Below are positions 32,809 to 44,483 of a stretch of 64,000 nucleotides of DNA, piece by piece. This DNA comes from Cephalotus follicularis (taxonomy: Eukaryota > Streptophyta > Magnoliopsida > Oxalidales > Cephalotaceae), in assembly GCA_001972305.1 (NCBI GenBank), contig BDDD01000056.1, positions 67,704 to 131,703 of the forward strand, given 5' to 3'. A program made the position numbers and the translations under genes. Numbering within the stretch: position 1 is the stretch's first letter; each line of letters opens with the position of its first letter. Below the pieces are notes generated by a model. The model was not told where the DNA came from and ran no database searches. It was given only the letters and a program-made list of their open reading frames with translations.

Positions 32809-34732
32809 TGTTAGTTACCAGTTAGGGTTTATGTTCTTATGTCCATTACTCCAAGCAAAGGTATGCAAGAGGTGTAATTTTTAATTTTATGGCAGCGGAA
32901 TTAAAGTCCTCAAACATTAACCAAAAGAATAATAAAACCAAAGGATCACCGTTTTGAGTCTTAACCGAAAACAACCAAAGAAACCATAGGGTTTCAAAAC
33001 CAAATTAACAAAGAGACTTTTTGAACCATGCCTCCAAGTGAAGGCTCCTTCTCTTTGCCTCTAATAGCTCGAATTCAAGCTCTTCTCCTCCAAGTTTGGC
33101 AGCCACTAATGGAAGCCCCAAATAGGTCACGGGTTGAGCTCACAAAGTGCTCATCCAAGATTCAAGTTACTAGTCTAATAACCAAGCTTCTATCTACACT
33201 ATTTTAGCGTCCCCAAAGTCAAAGTGACTTCAAAGGGAGACTTGGTCTGTCGAGAGCAAGGTCAACCTATTCAATGGTTAAAAAAGGAATAGCAAAAGGA
33301 AACTGAAGATTCACTTTTGCTACACCCTAAATAACCTAGGTTTTGAGAGGATGAAAGCAAGAAGATGATGATGTGAGGAAAAAAAAACTCCTAGTGTCTC
33401 TTGTTCTATGCTTGGCCAAAGTTTACATGCAAAAGTGTGAGTGTTCTCTTGTCTCACAAAGCTTGCAGGACACCAAAGAGGTTACTCGCAAGTCTTAATA
33501 AAACCATCCTCACACTCCTCTTTCCCTCAACTCATTACTTATGCTTGGTGGACATTAAGTCAGGTCACACATTCCATTGGTTGACATGTGTCCTTCAAGC
33601 ATAAAATAATAAGTAACAAAAGCTAATACAATTTAACTTTCCCTCTAAAATCGCAAAGCCCAAAATAGGCTGGTTACAATAATCGGGCGAAACCCGAAGC
33701 CCAGATTACATAACGATAGTGTCAATAAATTACAAAAATGCCCTTAAGACACGGTAAAGTCATATTAAATAGTCACCTAGCCTATTTCAATGATCATAGA
33801 TTAATATCCAATATTATTCGGGTGAGCAAAAACTAAATTAATCCCTTTGTCAATTAACGTATACTTTAATCCCTCGTCAGCCCAGACTCCGACGGAGATC
33901 TAGGGTATTGATCTATGTCAACCCTAGTTATAATCTCTGTAACTATATACCCGAGTATTACTATGACATACGGTAGACCTTCACGGAAGTCTAACTTCCT
34001 ATCTACCTTCGTTCAAGTGTGACGATCTCATTTTGCATACTCGCATACATTCATAAATTTCATCAAGCCCAACGACCACCCGATTATCAATCGCACGAAA
34101 GAACTGAGTAAGGCGATAATCAAAGTAAGACCGTTTCTATACAACATAGTACAGTCACTCAAGTCAAGGATTAAACGAGTCTCCATGGACTCACTAGGCG
34201 TCTAACACCTATACACAACCTCAACAGATAGGAATCACTATTGACTAGTGTTTCCTAATTAGTTCATGTTCAGTGTACATGCTCTAAGCACACATCCTGC
34301 ACTAGCCTTAGTGTTCCCCATAGATGGTACTGAGATTCTCCATCCACCACCCCATGGGAGCAGGCTCAATGCACGTAAGTCTATCTGGTTCACTAATGCA
34401 CAAGAAGTGAACCTATGACTTGGAACTATTATGTCACCAATCTCAAAACCCTATGCTTGGCATCCAACCATTTATGACTGGGCATCACATGCATAAATAG
34501 GTAATGCGAAATTAAACTACTTCAATTATAAGATTAAACACATATGATATTGCAATAAACAATATAAATGAAACTACATGTCATATAGATGAAATGGGAA
34601 ACACATATGATATTGCCATAAACAATATAAATGAAAGCATATGTCATATAGATGAAATGAGACTGTTTTATACATATATAAGTCCGAATACAAGAGCCAT
34701 CTAATGGCTCATCGGATCACCCTATCTAACCA
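32809..34732 (-). mobile_element. 3' LTR of a Ty1/copia element (minus strand)
   Basis: Minus-strand end CTAACA at 32809. The start near 34732 reads TGGTTAGATAGGG, probably a mutated TGTTAG. Internal text such as CAATAGTGATTCCTATCTG (minus strand, about 34230) recurs in the solo LTR at about 53610-53630, so they are one family. It is preceded on the minus strand by the pol C-terminus, hence a 3' LTR. It interrupts a gag after AGATT (32804-32808). Confidence 0.75.
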
Positions 34733-34968
34733 TCGCCCACTTGTCCCTCAAGCCATGAACTCTTAAAGCCAAAGCCCATTGTAGTGAGATGACACTCTAG
34801 AACCTTCGAGCTCAAAGCCTTGTTCAGTGGATTTGTAGTGTTCGCATCTGTGGTAACCCTCTCTAATTTTATGTCTCCCCCACCGATGATCTCGTGGATC
34901 CAATGATAGCATCACTCGATGTGTTTGGATCACTAGTGAGTCCTGGGTTCTTGGCCTATTATTAACAC
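34733..34968 (-). pseudogene. Ty1/copia RNase H C-terminal fragment
   Basis: The minus strand, with frameshifts, reads SKHIE, YHWIHEII, KLERVTTDANTTNPL, KALSSKVFECHL and TMGF, the typical end of copia pol. A purine-rich ACAAGTGGGCGATGG follows as PPT. Truncated on the right at about 34968. Confidence 0.75.
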
Positions 34969-35740
34969 CCAAATTTACTAGTGTAGGTCAATATTCCTAG
35001 ACCGTGAAATCAAAACTACGGTTAGCCTTCTTTATAGAGAAAGGTGAAATTTCAAAGGCAAGCTGTTTCCCCAAAGATATGTAAAGTAATTCTTGGAAGA
35101 ATGAACCAGACTTCTCAGTCATAAATTCTAGCTATATAGCTTGATTTAGGACTTTGGAATTAGTAGGAAGTGGAGCTTTAGGAATATGTTGGACTTAGCA
35201 GTTTATCCTAGAAAGTTCATATCCTAACACATGAAGGCTTCTAGAATAAGGAAGTTATGATGTGCCAGGTGGAAGACATGCAGATGGTTGATATATACGC
35301 ACATGCCAATTTAAGTTAGTGCTTCAGTTAGTTTTCCTTTTCTTTAAGGTGATAACTGTTCGTGTTTTTCATGTATGTTTGAATTTAAAATATGTAAACT
35401 GCTCTTGGCTGTTAAAATCTTGGTATTATAAATAAAACCAAAAGGGCCCAATGTTAGAGGTCCCCGACCAAACTCACGACTGAGTATGAAATTTCATTTT
35501 CTTAGTATTTATCTTAGCTTATTAGCATTTCCCTTTCAGGATTTAGGAGTAGATTAACTTAGAATTCTCATCAGTCTTTCCACTTCAATTACACCATCAT
35601 TGGTCTATTGGAACACCTACCTGTTAGTATTTAGTATGAAGGGTTGCAACCGGTGGATCTTGCCCATTTCAGTCACTTCATATCACACAATTGAGAGTAA
35701 ATCTCCTTGACATGCTCGCAACACAAACTACTAGAAAACA
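34969..35740 (+). mobile_element. Tat-type LTR, plus strand (left end uncertain)
   Basis: TATAAATA at 35427-35434 is followed by a leader. The end CTAGAAAACA at 35740 is followed by TTTGGCACACTCGGTGG, the text that follows the 5' LTR in many Tat-type elements. The left boundary is taken from the copia fragment edge. Confidence 0.5.
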
Positions 35741-35742
35741 AG

Positions 35743-35760
35743 TTTGGCACACTCGGTGGA
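35743..35760 (+). other. Post-LTR primer-site region, Tat type
   Basis: TTTGGCACACTCGGTGGA; the TTTGGCACRCYCRGTGG text is a hallmark directly after Tat-type 5' LTRs. Confidence 0.55.
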
Positions 35761-36430
35761 ATGCTTGGGTTAAGGCAAACAAAAGTGGTGGTGAGTCCAT
35801 ATACCCAGAGTTGCAAGCATAAGAAAGGGTCCAATACGTCTGAAATGTTGCAAGACGAGGAAGCCTTGAATGTTGATACCATTGAAGTACGGTAAGTATT
35901 GAAAAGGAGAACTCGCAGAGATCAGGAATGGTGAATGAGCAAACAGAACACCACGCCAAAGGGCATCTGAGGCTTCTAAAGTTATGTTTGAACCTTTTAA
36001 CGAGGCCAGTGTTAAAAAACTTAAAGCTAAGTTTGAGAATCCTTCTGTTCATATTGAAGGAGGTTCGTCCCAGTCTCAGGTAGATACTTCGGCTGATAAA
36101 TGTGAGAATTATTCCAAAGTGGGAAGTTTTCTTCCTAGAGAGTCGCAATTGTGGTATACACCATACTTTCCACCAGGATAGGGGGAAATAGCAGCGGGTT
36201 TTAGAGGCCAATTGGAAGGGGAAAATGAACTTTTGACTCAAAGGACCGAGAGAAATAACAAACTCTTTGAACAGGTATTGAAATCTTTCTCATATCCTAA
36301 TAGTTTAGAAGGCAAAGGTCTTGGCAAGAGTTTGTTAATTGCATGCATAAATTGTCTCGCATGCTTGAAATAAATCCAGCATTTGCCCAGTATGTTAATA
36401 TTAGACAAAATATGCTAGCAATTCGTCAGT
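35761..36430 (+). pseudogene. Decayed Tat-type gag leader region
   Basis: Short plus-strand frames (35707-35895, and 35984-36181 with FEPFNEASVKKLKAKFENPS and REELSQLWYTPYF-like text) resemble the N-terminal leader of Tat-type gag. Many stops. Recognition is weak; support comes mainly from position right after the LTR and primer-site text. Confidence 0.4.
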
Positions 36431-37023
36431 TTCCTCCTTGTAACACCCCGGAATAACCACTACTGGGGTTGGTATTGAAAGCTTAGATGGAATTGACTCA
36501 CTCTCTCCGCTAGCTGATACGACCAAAGAAGAGTCTGCAGAAGACCTATTTGGTTAGAATTAGTTTGGTAGAGGAAAGACCTACAAATAAAAAATGCAAT
36601 ACCTGTCAGTCATTTCATTTTCTCAGTTGTTGCTTGTATAATATCATCAGGAAGGGGGAGTCTAGTTAGCAAAATAGATAGGTCTATGGTGCAGCAGCGA
36701 TGCATGTAGTCTATCCACTAAGGTTGGAAGGAAGAAGATCAATGAGGATCTAAGGGAGGCTCAACTAGATGGAAGTCGGCCACAAGGTTTTGGTAGTTTT
36801 CAATCACGGTCACAAGACTGGAGTCATCGGTAAAAACAACACGACCAACCAGGGTGTCATTCAATGAGGAGTAATTGGGAAGAAGGATTCCTTGCATGAA
36901 GACAAATAGTCATGCACAGTGATAGGGGGCATAGACTTCTATGCCAGTTTTGGATTTAAGGTTGTGAAAGACCATACCATAGTTCATGTCACGAGCAAGG
37001 AGGTAACTAGCCCAAATGAGTTC
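36431..37023. other. Non-coding stretch
   Basis: TGTAACACCCCGG at 36437 looks like a gypsy LTR start, but nothing recognisable follows. No credible gene. It leads into the 3' end of the antisense ORF. Confidence 0.35.
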
Positions 37024-37917
37024 CTACTCCTTATGAGCAGTTTCAAGGTTGTCGGCCGAAATGAGCCAAGAATACAACAGAGGACCATAAGCTGGAAGAC
37101 TAAAGGGGAAGAAAGAATTATCAAATCTAGAGATGGATAAGTGGTGAAAGTAAGAGGGACATTCTTGGAACGGCCGATTATTTGCAGAGCTAATTTTAAT
37201 GAACAAGTCGTAATTATTTGGAGCATTTCCAAGAGAACTATTGGTAGGAGCAAGTTTAGGGAAATAATGGTAAAGCCTTAGTTGGAGGATCCAAAAAGGA
37301 CCTCGAACCCATTGGAAGGGATCGATTGTGGCGTCTTTGTAGCCGCGGTAAAGATAAGATAGAGCGAATGGGGCAAGAGCAAGCTTATAGTCGTCCGCTA
37401 AAGCGACTGCGAGGGGAATGAGTTCTCTTGAAACTTGCAAAGCTGGAATGCAAAGAAGAAACTTGGAAAACAGAATTAATAGGAAGGAACAGTGTTCCTG
37501 TACAGTTTCAGATGTATTGGGCTTGAATCATTTTTTCATATAGGAGTTATAAGGGCATTTGGTTGTCCCAGTGAGATCAAAATCAAAATCCTTTTCAGAA
37601 GGGGGAAAAGCGACCGAAACCTATTCTCCTAGGATGAGGAGAGAAGTAAGAGATGTAATATCCAACAAGCTAACGGTCATAGGACTGCAAGGAAAATGAA
37701 AGCAGTTATACGAGCGAGACCAGAAACACAATACGGCCATTAGAATGGATTGGTAGAAGAGCAAGTCGAAGGTAGACAAGGATTTAAAGATAAGACCGAG
37801 TATGAAAGAAAAGTTGGCAGAAATGAGTACCTGGTCTTGTGTGGTATCTTCTTCCGTTTCAAGGATTTCGGCCAAAATCTCACCTAGAGGTCTATTAGCA
37901 GAAGAGTTTGTGGCCAT
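37024..37917 (-). pseudogene. Plant-mobile-domain ORF, antisense to the flanking Tat LTR
   Basis: Starts with ATG at 37915-37917. The first open part (98 codons, to a stop at 37621) contains LCFWSRSYNCFHFPCSPMTV and LLDITSLTSL. The second part, in another frame (37440-37024), reads LIPLAVALADDYKLALAPFA, YLYRGYKDATIDPF and GPFWILQLRLYHYFPKLAP. These are hallmark blocks of the plant mobile domain family, found in Mutator-like proteins, in host MAIN-type proteins and as an additional ORF in Tat-type retrotransposons. Its minus orientation, ending away from a plus-strand PPT and LTR 240 bp upstream, matches the known antisense extra ORF of Tat elements. Broken by a frameshift around 37440-37620. 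Confidence 0.75.
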
Positions 37918-38140
37918 GGTTACTAGAGCTTAGAAGTTTGAAGAGTGAAAAGTGAAAATGGTGAGGTACTTAAATAACAACAAAATAAGAGATGAAAAGA
38001 CATGGCACTTGATTGCAGTCGTTTTCTCAACCCCACCATTTTATTTGATATGGAAGTTAAGAAGTAGGTTTAAAGTTTTAAAATTGGAAAGTGGGTAAAG
38101 GCAAAATAATGTTATTTTATCGGTTTGTTACAAACAGATA

Positions 38141-38154
38141 AAATAAGGGGGCAA
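38141..38154 (+). other. Polypurine tract
   Basis: AAATAAGGGGGCAA immediately before the LTR start TGTTTATCCC. Confidence 0.75.
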
Positions 38155-38955
38155 TGTTTATCCCTAAAATTAACATCACTGGTTGATTTGTTTAGATAGG
38201 TGCATGACCGATTGTGTCACAACTGATTAAAGTTGTGATGAGTGTTCGACCAATTATTCAGCCGGAAGAATAATGTGCAGCGGGTTTTTCTCCTGGTTTT
38301 CAGTAGTAAGTGAAGAAAGTGGCTTATGGAGAAATGGGTAATGTACATCAGAGAATTTCAAGGAAGTGGCAAGCCCTATGTGGGGAATCATCTGCATGAC
38401 AAAGAAAATGGAAACCGACTACCCATGATCTAGAAATTGTAACAGATTTTCTCTATAAATAGGAGGCTTTTTCTTCAAAGTAAAGGACCTCAACACCTAA
38501 AGCTACAATAACAATATGTTATTTTAATTTGTTCGGTTATGTACCAGTCGATCAAACACTTAGCAATTTCCTTTTACAATTTGCACTTGTCCTTTCCTTT
38601 TAAACTTATCCAGCTCATTGTTAGCTATGTAATTTCATGGCATTTACTTCTACTTTTGTCATTGTTCAATAGTTTACATTTCGTTTATTTCAATTTCGCA
38701 ATTATACTTTTGGCTTTGTTTCAGATTTTTTTTAATTTAAATCCATTTAATATACAAGGCAGTCATAAAGAACTTTAAGGAAACTACCCCAGTCCTTTTA
38801 CACAATTGCTTGTTACTTTTCTGTTATTTCAGTTTAAGGTGTTCAAACCACACAACCGATTTTGGGTTAGGTAGCTCTCCACGGCCGACTTATAGGATCA
38901 AGCTACAAGTTGTAGGAATTGAAGTTGGGGTCATAGTCCAATTCACTTTGAGACA
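38155..38955 (+). mobile_element. Tat-type LTR (0.8 kb), plus strand
   Basis: TGTTTATCCCTAAAATTAAC to CACTTTGAGACA. The minus-strand LTR at 48459-49304 has the same start and end and shares the block GGTGTTCAAACCACAC with ACCGATTTTGG, so they are one family. TATAAAT lies at 38454-38460. It has a PPT before it and primer-type text after it. Confidence 0.8.
38454..38460 (+). promoter_or_regulatory. TATA box of the Tat LTR
   Basis: CTCTATAAATAGGAGG, a strong plant TATA context, 300 bp into the LTR. Confidence 0.65.
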
Positions 38956-39030
38956 AGTATAAATCTCTGGCACGTCCACATCCAACCTATTAGTGGCCGA
39001 GATTGTGTTAGTGTATTTTGTAGGCAAAAA
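38956..39030 (+). other. Post-LTR leader fragment, then inversion breakpoint
   Basis: AGTATAAATCTCTGGCACG matches the text after the minus-strand LTR at 48459, so this is a 5' leader in plus orientation. It stops at about 39030 where minus-strand integrase of the same element type begins. Confidence 0.6.
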
Positions 39031-39943
39031 CACCTTCTAACTCCATAATCATGGCTTTCATATATTCGGCTTGGGTCAGATCATGTTGTATTGCTACCTG
39101 AGTTGATCGTACGATCGTTTCCATAGGAATAACTGCATCACGGCCGTATGTCAAAAAAAAGGGACTAACATCGATTCCCAACCGTTTTGATGTTCTGTAA
39201 GCCCATAAAACCTACCTCAAAAAGTAACCTATGCCAATCTATGGGTTATCCTCTATCAATTTTTCCAAGATATTTATAATTATCTTGTTTGATTCCTCAG
39301 CTTGACCATTAGCTTGGGCATAATGTCGAGTTGAATGAAGAATTTAGAAATCATAACTCTCGACAAACTCACGTACTTGGCTCCTAGTGAATGTTGTACC
39401 TTAATCGATCGTGATGGTTTCTGGTAAACCATACTGATGGTTGTTGTTTTCCTTAATGAAATCAATAACGTCCGATTGTTCTACCTTCCTTATGGGTTTA
39501 ACTTCCACTCGTTTGGTAAAATGATTGGTCGCCACAATAATAAATGTGTGTTGCTTAGACGATGTTGGGTATATTCTCCTGATCAAATCGATTTCCTAAC
39601 CGTTAAACAGCCACGGTTTTACAATGGGATGAAGTTCGGCTTCAAGGATATTTTGAATATTGTTGTGCCTTTGACATGCTCAACAACCTCTTGCATATTT
39701 AATACAACTGACCGTAATGGTTGGCCAAAAACATCCATGCCTTCTAATCAGCCAACGCATCTTAGGACCGGATTGATGCGCTCCACAAGTCACTTTATGC
39801 ACTCCTATCATGACTTGCATAGATTCCTTAAATCCCAAGTATCTTAAAAGCAATCCATCATGCCCTTTCCTATATAACTCGCCATCATATAGAGAGTAAT
39901 TGAGTTCCAAGATTTTAAGCTTCCTTTCGACCCATTGGCTCAA
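39031..39943 (-). pseudogene. Tat-type integrase
   Basis: Minus strand, several frameshifts. From the right: the zinc region (YDGELYRKGHDGLLLRYL, GVHKVTCGAHQSG, CIKYARGC), then the core (THFTKRVEVKPIRKV-like text, FIKENNNHQYGLPETITID with the second Asp, YAQANGQAEESNK with the catalytic Glu intact), then the tail (FFLTYGRDAVIPMETIVRS). No chromodomain, as expected for Tat. It is cut at about 39030 by the head-to-head junction with the plus-strand LTR leader. Confidence 0.85.
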
Positions 39944-39959
39944 ATTTTTTAAGTATTTG

Positions 39960-40500
39960 ATTACATTAAACCTCTAATCGGTTGGAATTATGTCCACATT
40001 GAATAAGTTCTCAACCATTTTCCTTTCTTTAATAGATGGCAACATTCGTTTCTCAAATTTTACCATTTTCTTCATAATCCCTTCAGGAATCATTAATCCT
40101 GATGCCAATTGAGCCAACTCATTTGCCTTACAGTTGTGGGCTCGAGGCACATGTAAAAATGTAACTTCGTCAAATTCATCCAAGAGTTGAACAACTACTA
40201 CGTAATATTCCATAAGAGATTGACTGGTACACTTTTATTCCCGAGACATCTATTTCAATACTAATTATGAGTCTCCCATGATTTGAAAGACCGAAATGCT
40301 CTTTCGATCAGAATTTCTAACCCAATGATCAAGGACTCATATTTAGCCTGATTGTTTGTGTGTTCAAACCCCATCTGAAAGGAAGCCTCTATCCTTCAGT
40401 CGATGGGAGATATAATTACAATTTCAACTCCTGCGGTCAAATCAGTACTAGACCCATCAAACAACAATTTCCAAGGGGTTAACGATATTGAGAACAATCC
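39960..40500 (-). pseudogene. Second (archaeal-type) RNase H domain of the Tat-type element
   Basis: The minus strand reads WKLLFDGSSTDLTAGVEIV, QMGFEHTNNQAKYESLIIGL and later VTFLHVPRAHNCKANELAQL. FDGSS, the NNQAKYE block (A-E-YEAL type) and HNCKANELA correspond to the catalytic motifs of the extra aRNH domain that Tat-type elements carry between RNase H and integrase. Stops are present near 40240. Confidence 0.8.
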
Positions 40501-40504
40501 CATT

Positions 40505-41190
40505 ACTTGGTTGTTCTCTAGGGGTACCTCTAGGAAAGGATGATCGGCTAAGAAATCTGTCAAAGCCTGACCTTTGATAGCCTTTTGAGGAATATATTGA
40601 AAATTGAATTCAGTTAAAGCTAAACACCATTTCCCAATACGACCGCTATGAATCGGCTAATTTAACATATATTTAATCACATATGTTCTTGAAATGACTT
40701 GCGCAATAGAATAAATTAAATAATGCCTTAATTTTTGAGCAACAAAATACAATGCTAAACACAACTTTTCAATAGCCGAGTATTTAACTTCGACCCAATT
40801 AAGGTAATACACAGCTTTTTCTATTCCCAACTTATCTTTTTGAGTTAAAAGACAACCTATCAACTCACTTGCGGACGACAAATAAAGCAATAACAGCCTA
40901 TTCAAATTAGGTGGTACTAGCACTAGTAGTTGAGACGAGTACTCCTTTATCTTATCAAAAGCCTACTGGTGTGACTATTCCCATTGAAACTATTGTGAAT
41001 CTTTAAGATTGAGCAATGGTGAAAAAGCTTGAATTTTCCTGGCCGAGTTGGAGATGAAATGCGGAAGAAAATTTACTTGGCTAATAAACAGTTGCAACTC
41101 GTTCTTCAAAGTATGAGGTTTTTCATCGATTATGGCTCTGGACTTACTCTTATCCACATCAACCCCCCTATTGCAAACCAAGACACCCAA
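40505..41190 (-). pseudogene. RT connection and first RNase H domain, Tat-type
   Basis: The minus strand reads GVLVCNRGVDVDKSKSRAI, ELQLFISQVNFLPHFIS (RT thumb and connection), then LLYLSSASELIGCLLTQKDK, VYYLNWVEVKYSAIEKLCLA and FVAQKLRHYL (RNase H). Frameshifts separate the pieces. Confidence 0.8.
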
Positions 41191-41196
41191 GAAATT

Positions 41197-41870
41197 TTAG
41201 ACCGATATTCCAAAAGCACATTTGCTTGGGTTCATCTTAAGGCCGTGAATTCGCATTCTCTCAAACACCTTTCGTAGGCTGAGAGTGTGGTCATCCCTGC
41301 TTTTAGATTTTACCATGACATCATCTATATAAACTTCCAAGAACCAGTCGATCATATCATGGAAAATGGCATTCATCGCTCTCCGGTAAGTTGCAACAGC
41401 ATTCTTCAAACCGAGCGGAACCATTTCCCATTCGTAAGTGCCCAATGATCCGAGACACCTGAATGTCATCTTAGATACATCCTCTTCCGTGATAAATATT
41501 TGATTATAACTAGAGTGGCCATCCATGAATGATAGCATTTCATTTTCTGTAGCTCGATCAATCAATAAATTGGCCATAGGAATTGGGTATTCATCCTTTG
41601 GTATGGCCAAGTTCAGATTCCTAAAGTCCACACAAACACGTAATTTGTTGTTTTTCTTAACGACTAGGACAATGTTAGAAACCCATTGTACATATCTGGC
41701 CGTTCATATGAATCAGGCTGACAACAGTCATTAAATTTCTTCCTTTACCTTAAAAGTGACCTCATTGGTCATTCGCCTTGGCGACTGTTTGTACTTTCAG
41801 AATCCTTCCTTGATTGGTAACTGATGTTCAACGAGCCGCCTATCCAGGCCTGGCATTTCATCATAACTCT
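41197..41870 (-). pseudogene. Tat-type reverse transcriptase
   Basis: The N-terminal part, partly out of frame, reads MPGLDRRLVEHQLPIKEGF and CVDFRNLNLAIPKDEYPIPM. It is then open for 144 codons: FMDGHSSYNQIFITEEDVSK, TFRCLGSLGTYEWEMVPLGL, then the catalytic YIDD box in FLEVYIDDVMVKSKSRDDH and LKMNPSKCAFG. The catalytic residues are intact, so the RT core is one of the best preserved coding pieces here. Confidence 0.9.
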
Positions 41871-42612
41871 AGGCGAAACAATCTCTGAACTCTCCCAAAA
41901 GTTCACACAACTCGTGCTTCTCTTTGGGCTGTAACATGACACTAGTATAAGTTGGCCTTGGGTTGGCATCAGTCCTTAAATTTATTTCGCACAAAAGGTC
42001 TTCAACATTAGCTTTTATATCCTCCATTTTATCAAGAGCGTTGTCTAGATCCTCCTCATAATATTCTTAATCATAAATCAATTCGGCCACATCGGCCGAA
42101 TCCCTATTCAAACCTCTTTTTTTTTTCTAGATTATAAGCCCGCAACCTCTCCATGGTACATGTCATGACTTCTGTTCTAACCTCCTCAATTTGTGATTCA
42201 ATCATTGATTTCTTCGATCAAAGGGATGTTCTTATTCGGCCGATACGGTATAATCATACTCGACCGAAGGATCTCCTTATAGGCTTCTTGAACCATATTT
42301 TTACGAGGCAAAACTTTTTGGTCAGCCAAAATTCCTATGAATCAACCATTCATGTCTCTGCCAATCAGTTTGATTGGCCTAATATTATTATTGTAATATA
42401 TAGCTTCCACAACATTTGAGCTCACCACGAATGGTTGGCCGCTTGCCTGAACCACCTTGACATTTCCCTCATTCTATAGGATTAAACATTGATGATGTGG
42501 TGAGGGAATGCAGCAGTTTGCATGTATCCAATCCCTGCCAAACAATGCATTGTAAGCTGAAGAATTATCTACCACAAAAAAAAAGAGTCATTGAGGTCTT
42601 CCCTCCGATAGT
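41871..42612 (-). pseudogene. Protease to RT linker of the Tat-type element
   Basis: Only short broken frames on the minus strand. Position between protease and RT and the absence of foreign boundaries suggest decayed pol linker. Confidence 0.5.
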
Positions 42613-42936
42613 TTATTCTACAACTAACAACCCTTTTGCTTGAGTGATTCCTCTAGCAAAGTTACTGATTATCACCCCAGTTGGAATCAAGTCATTGGCA
42701 GATTTTTGCAATGGCCGCATCATTGAATAGGACAAGATGTTTATGGTTGCACCATTATCCACCAACACCCTGCTGACTGGCCTCCCGTCTATGAATGCCT
42801 GAACATACAATGGGCGGATATGCATCATCATGATTTCTTCAGGTTTGTTAAGGATTACTTGGTCGGCCTCCATGTCACACTTGCTGATCTTTACCGACTT
42901 AGTTACTTGCTTTGGTGCATTCTTCTTATCTATCAC
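42613..42936 (-). pseudogene. Tat-type aspartic protease
   Basis: The minus strand reads PLYVQAFIDGRPVSRVLVDN, then GATINILSYSMM, a D-N-G-A active-site loop, followed by IPTGVIISNFARGITQAKG. 107 open codons. Located between gag and RT as expected. Confidence 0.8.
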
Positions 42937-43915
42937 GAGAATTGGAATGGACTACTGAGGTTCATGCACATCCCCTTCCATAACCGCTGGCTGGTCAGAT
43001 CTTGCCTAGAACACCAAGGATAAGGTTAAAATATAACAACCAAGATTGATAGGGTACATACCTATCCATGTTAAATTATCATTTAAGCTGTCATCAGAGA
43101 CATAAAGGTCGTTGGCTACGGCCGTTCATTCGTCACTGGCCATCTTGTCTTAGGTCTTCTGTTTGTGCTCGCATTCTGTGTCTTTCTCTTCACCATAAAA
43201 TTCTTGGATCATCCCTTCTATTTGGCTTTCTCTAAGAACTTGTAGGGAATTGCTTACACTTCCAGAATCCAAAGAGCCTTCAGGGTCCTGAGGTTTCCCT
43301 ATGTTGCTGGGCTTTACTTCCTGGGCATCGACCATTATCACAGCCTTTGACTTGACAACACGGCTAATGATGCACTTTTGTTGACTTTTATTAATCTTCA
43401 TCCTTATAGCAGTGGCCACGTTCCTCTGGAATCTCCTATTTGGGTTTTTTTTCATGGGTGCTGGAAACTTTCTATGTTCCAGCCTCTTCCAATTCTGACT
43501 TGGAGGCAAATTTGCTGGGGTGACCATCCTTGGCCGCATTATGACCTTTGACTGATCCATGTGTATGTTTATGTTCTGGAATTTTCTTGTGTCCCTGAAA
43601 TTCTGGCCCATCCTATCTTCCGAGAGGCTTTACCGTCTCATAGGAAAATTTCCTGACGGATTTGCTCAGTACGATCGATTGATGATCGGTCGGTTGATGG
43701 TCGATCGTGAAAGCATTGGCTTCTGCTGCATTGACCGATTTTTCAATGGTTGTCTCTACTGCATCTGTCAATTTTGCAATGGCTAATTCTGATGACAGTG
43801 AATGCAACGAACCTCCATGCTTCATTTGTTGTTGATGAATTCATCCTTCTCATGTTCATCCTTTTTGTACCACCCAGCTCATGGTCTAAACCCAAAATCA
43901 TAATTTCGCTTTGAT
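42937..43915 (-). pseudogene. Tat-type gag C-terminal and linker region
   Basis: Open minus-strand frames of 153 and 70 codons, basic and glutamine/asparagine-rich (WKRLEHRKFPAPMKKNPNRR, KPSNIGKPQDPEGSLDSGSV). There is no sharp domain, but position and composition match the linker after the Tat gag zinc region. It breaks at 43915/43916 where plus-strand chromovirus sequence starts. Confidence 0.6.
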
Positions 43916-44268
43916 TGCATGTGTGGCGTGTTTATCTCTTGGGAACAAAGTTTGTTGTGATAACGGACAACGTGGCAAACACATTCTTCAAAACACAGAA
44001 GAAACTCTCTCCTAAACAAGCAAGATGGCAAGAATTCTTGCAAGAATATGACTTTGTTTGGCAACACAAGCCTGGACGACACAACCAGGTTATAGATGCT
44101 TTGAGTAGGAAGCATGTTGAGGAGATGGTGGCTGCGATCACTGTGCTGTGATCAGATTTCCTCAACAAAATTTGTGTTATCGGATAATCCGATTGCGAAT
44201 ATCAGAAACTGTTGCAGCAAGTTAGTGAAGGAGTTGTGAGAAAATATTGGATTGAGGATGGCCTGCAC
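43916..44268 (+). pseudogene. Chromovirus RNase H fragment, plus strand
   Basis: Open for 78 codons: WRVYLLGTKFVVITDNVANT, FFKTQKKLSPKQARWQEFL, HKPGRHNQVIDALSRKHVEE, the typical end of gypsy RNase H. After a stop it continues EYQKLLQQVSEGVVRKYWIE, leading towards integrase. It breaks at about 44268. Confidence 0.85.
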
Positions 44269-44483
44269 TGCCTGACTTCTCCCGCATAATGTACGTCTTG
44301 CTAGCACAATGCGCTCACCTGCCGCCCACAAGTGCCTTGCTGTAACGCCCGGGATTTTTATTCGTGTGTAATATTGCTTTTCCAATGTAATTTTACACCT
44401 TGTGTTAATGAGAACCGTGTTTTCCATCTTTTGTGTGTTGAAAGTTGCAAGAAAGTGTGTTGTTGTGTGTTTTGTGCAGGGGC

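Noticed and set aside
36437..36600. TGTAACACCCCGG as the start of another gypsy LTR
   Set aside because: No polypurine tract, PBS or recognisable LTR body follows.
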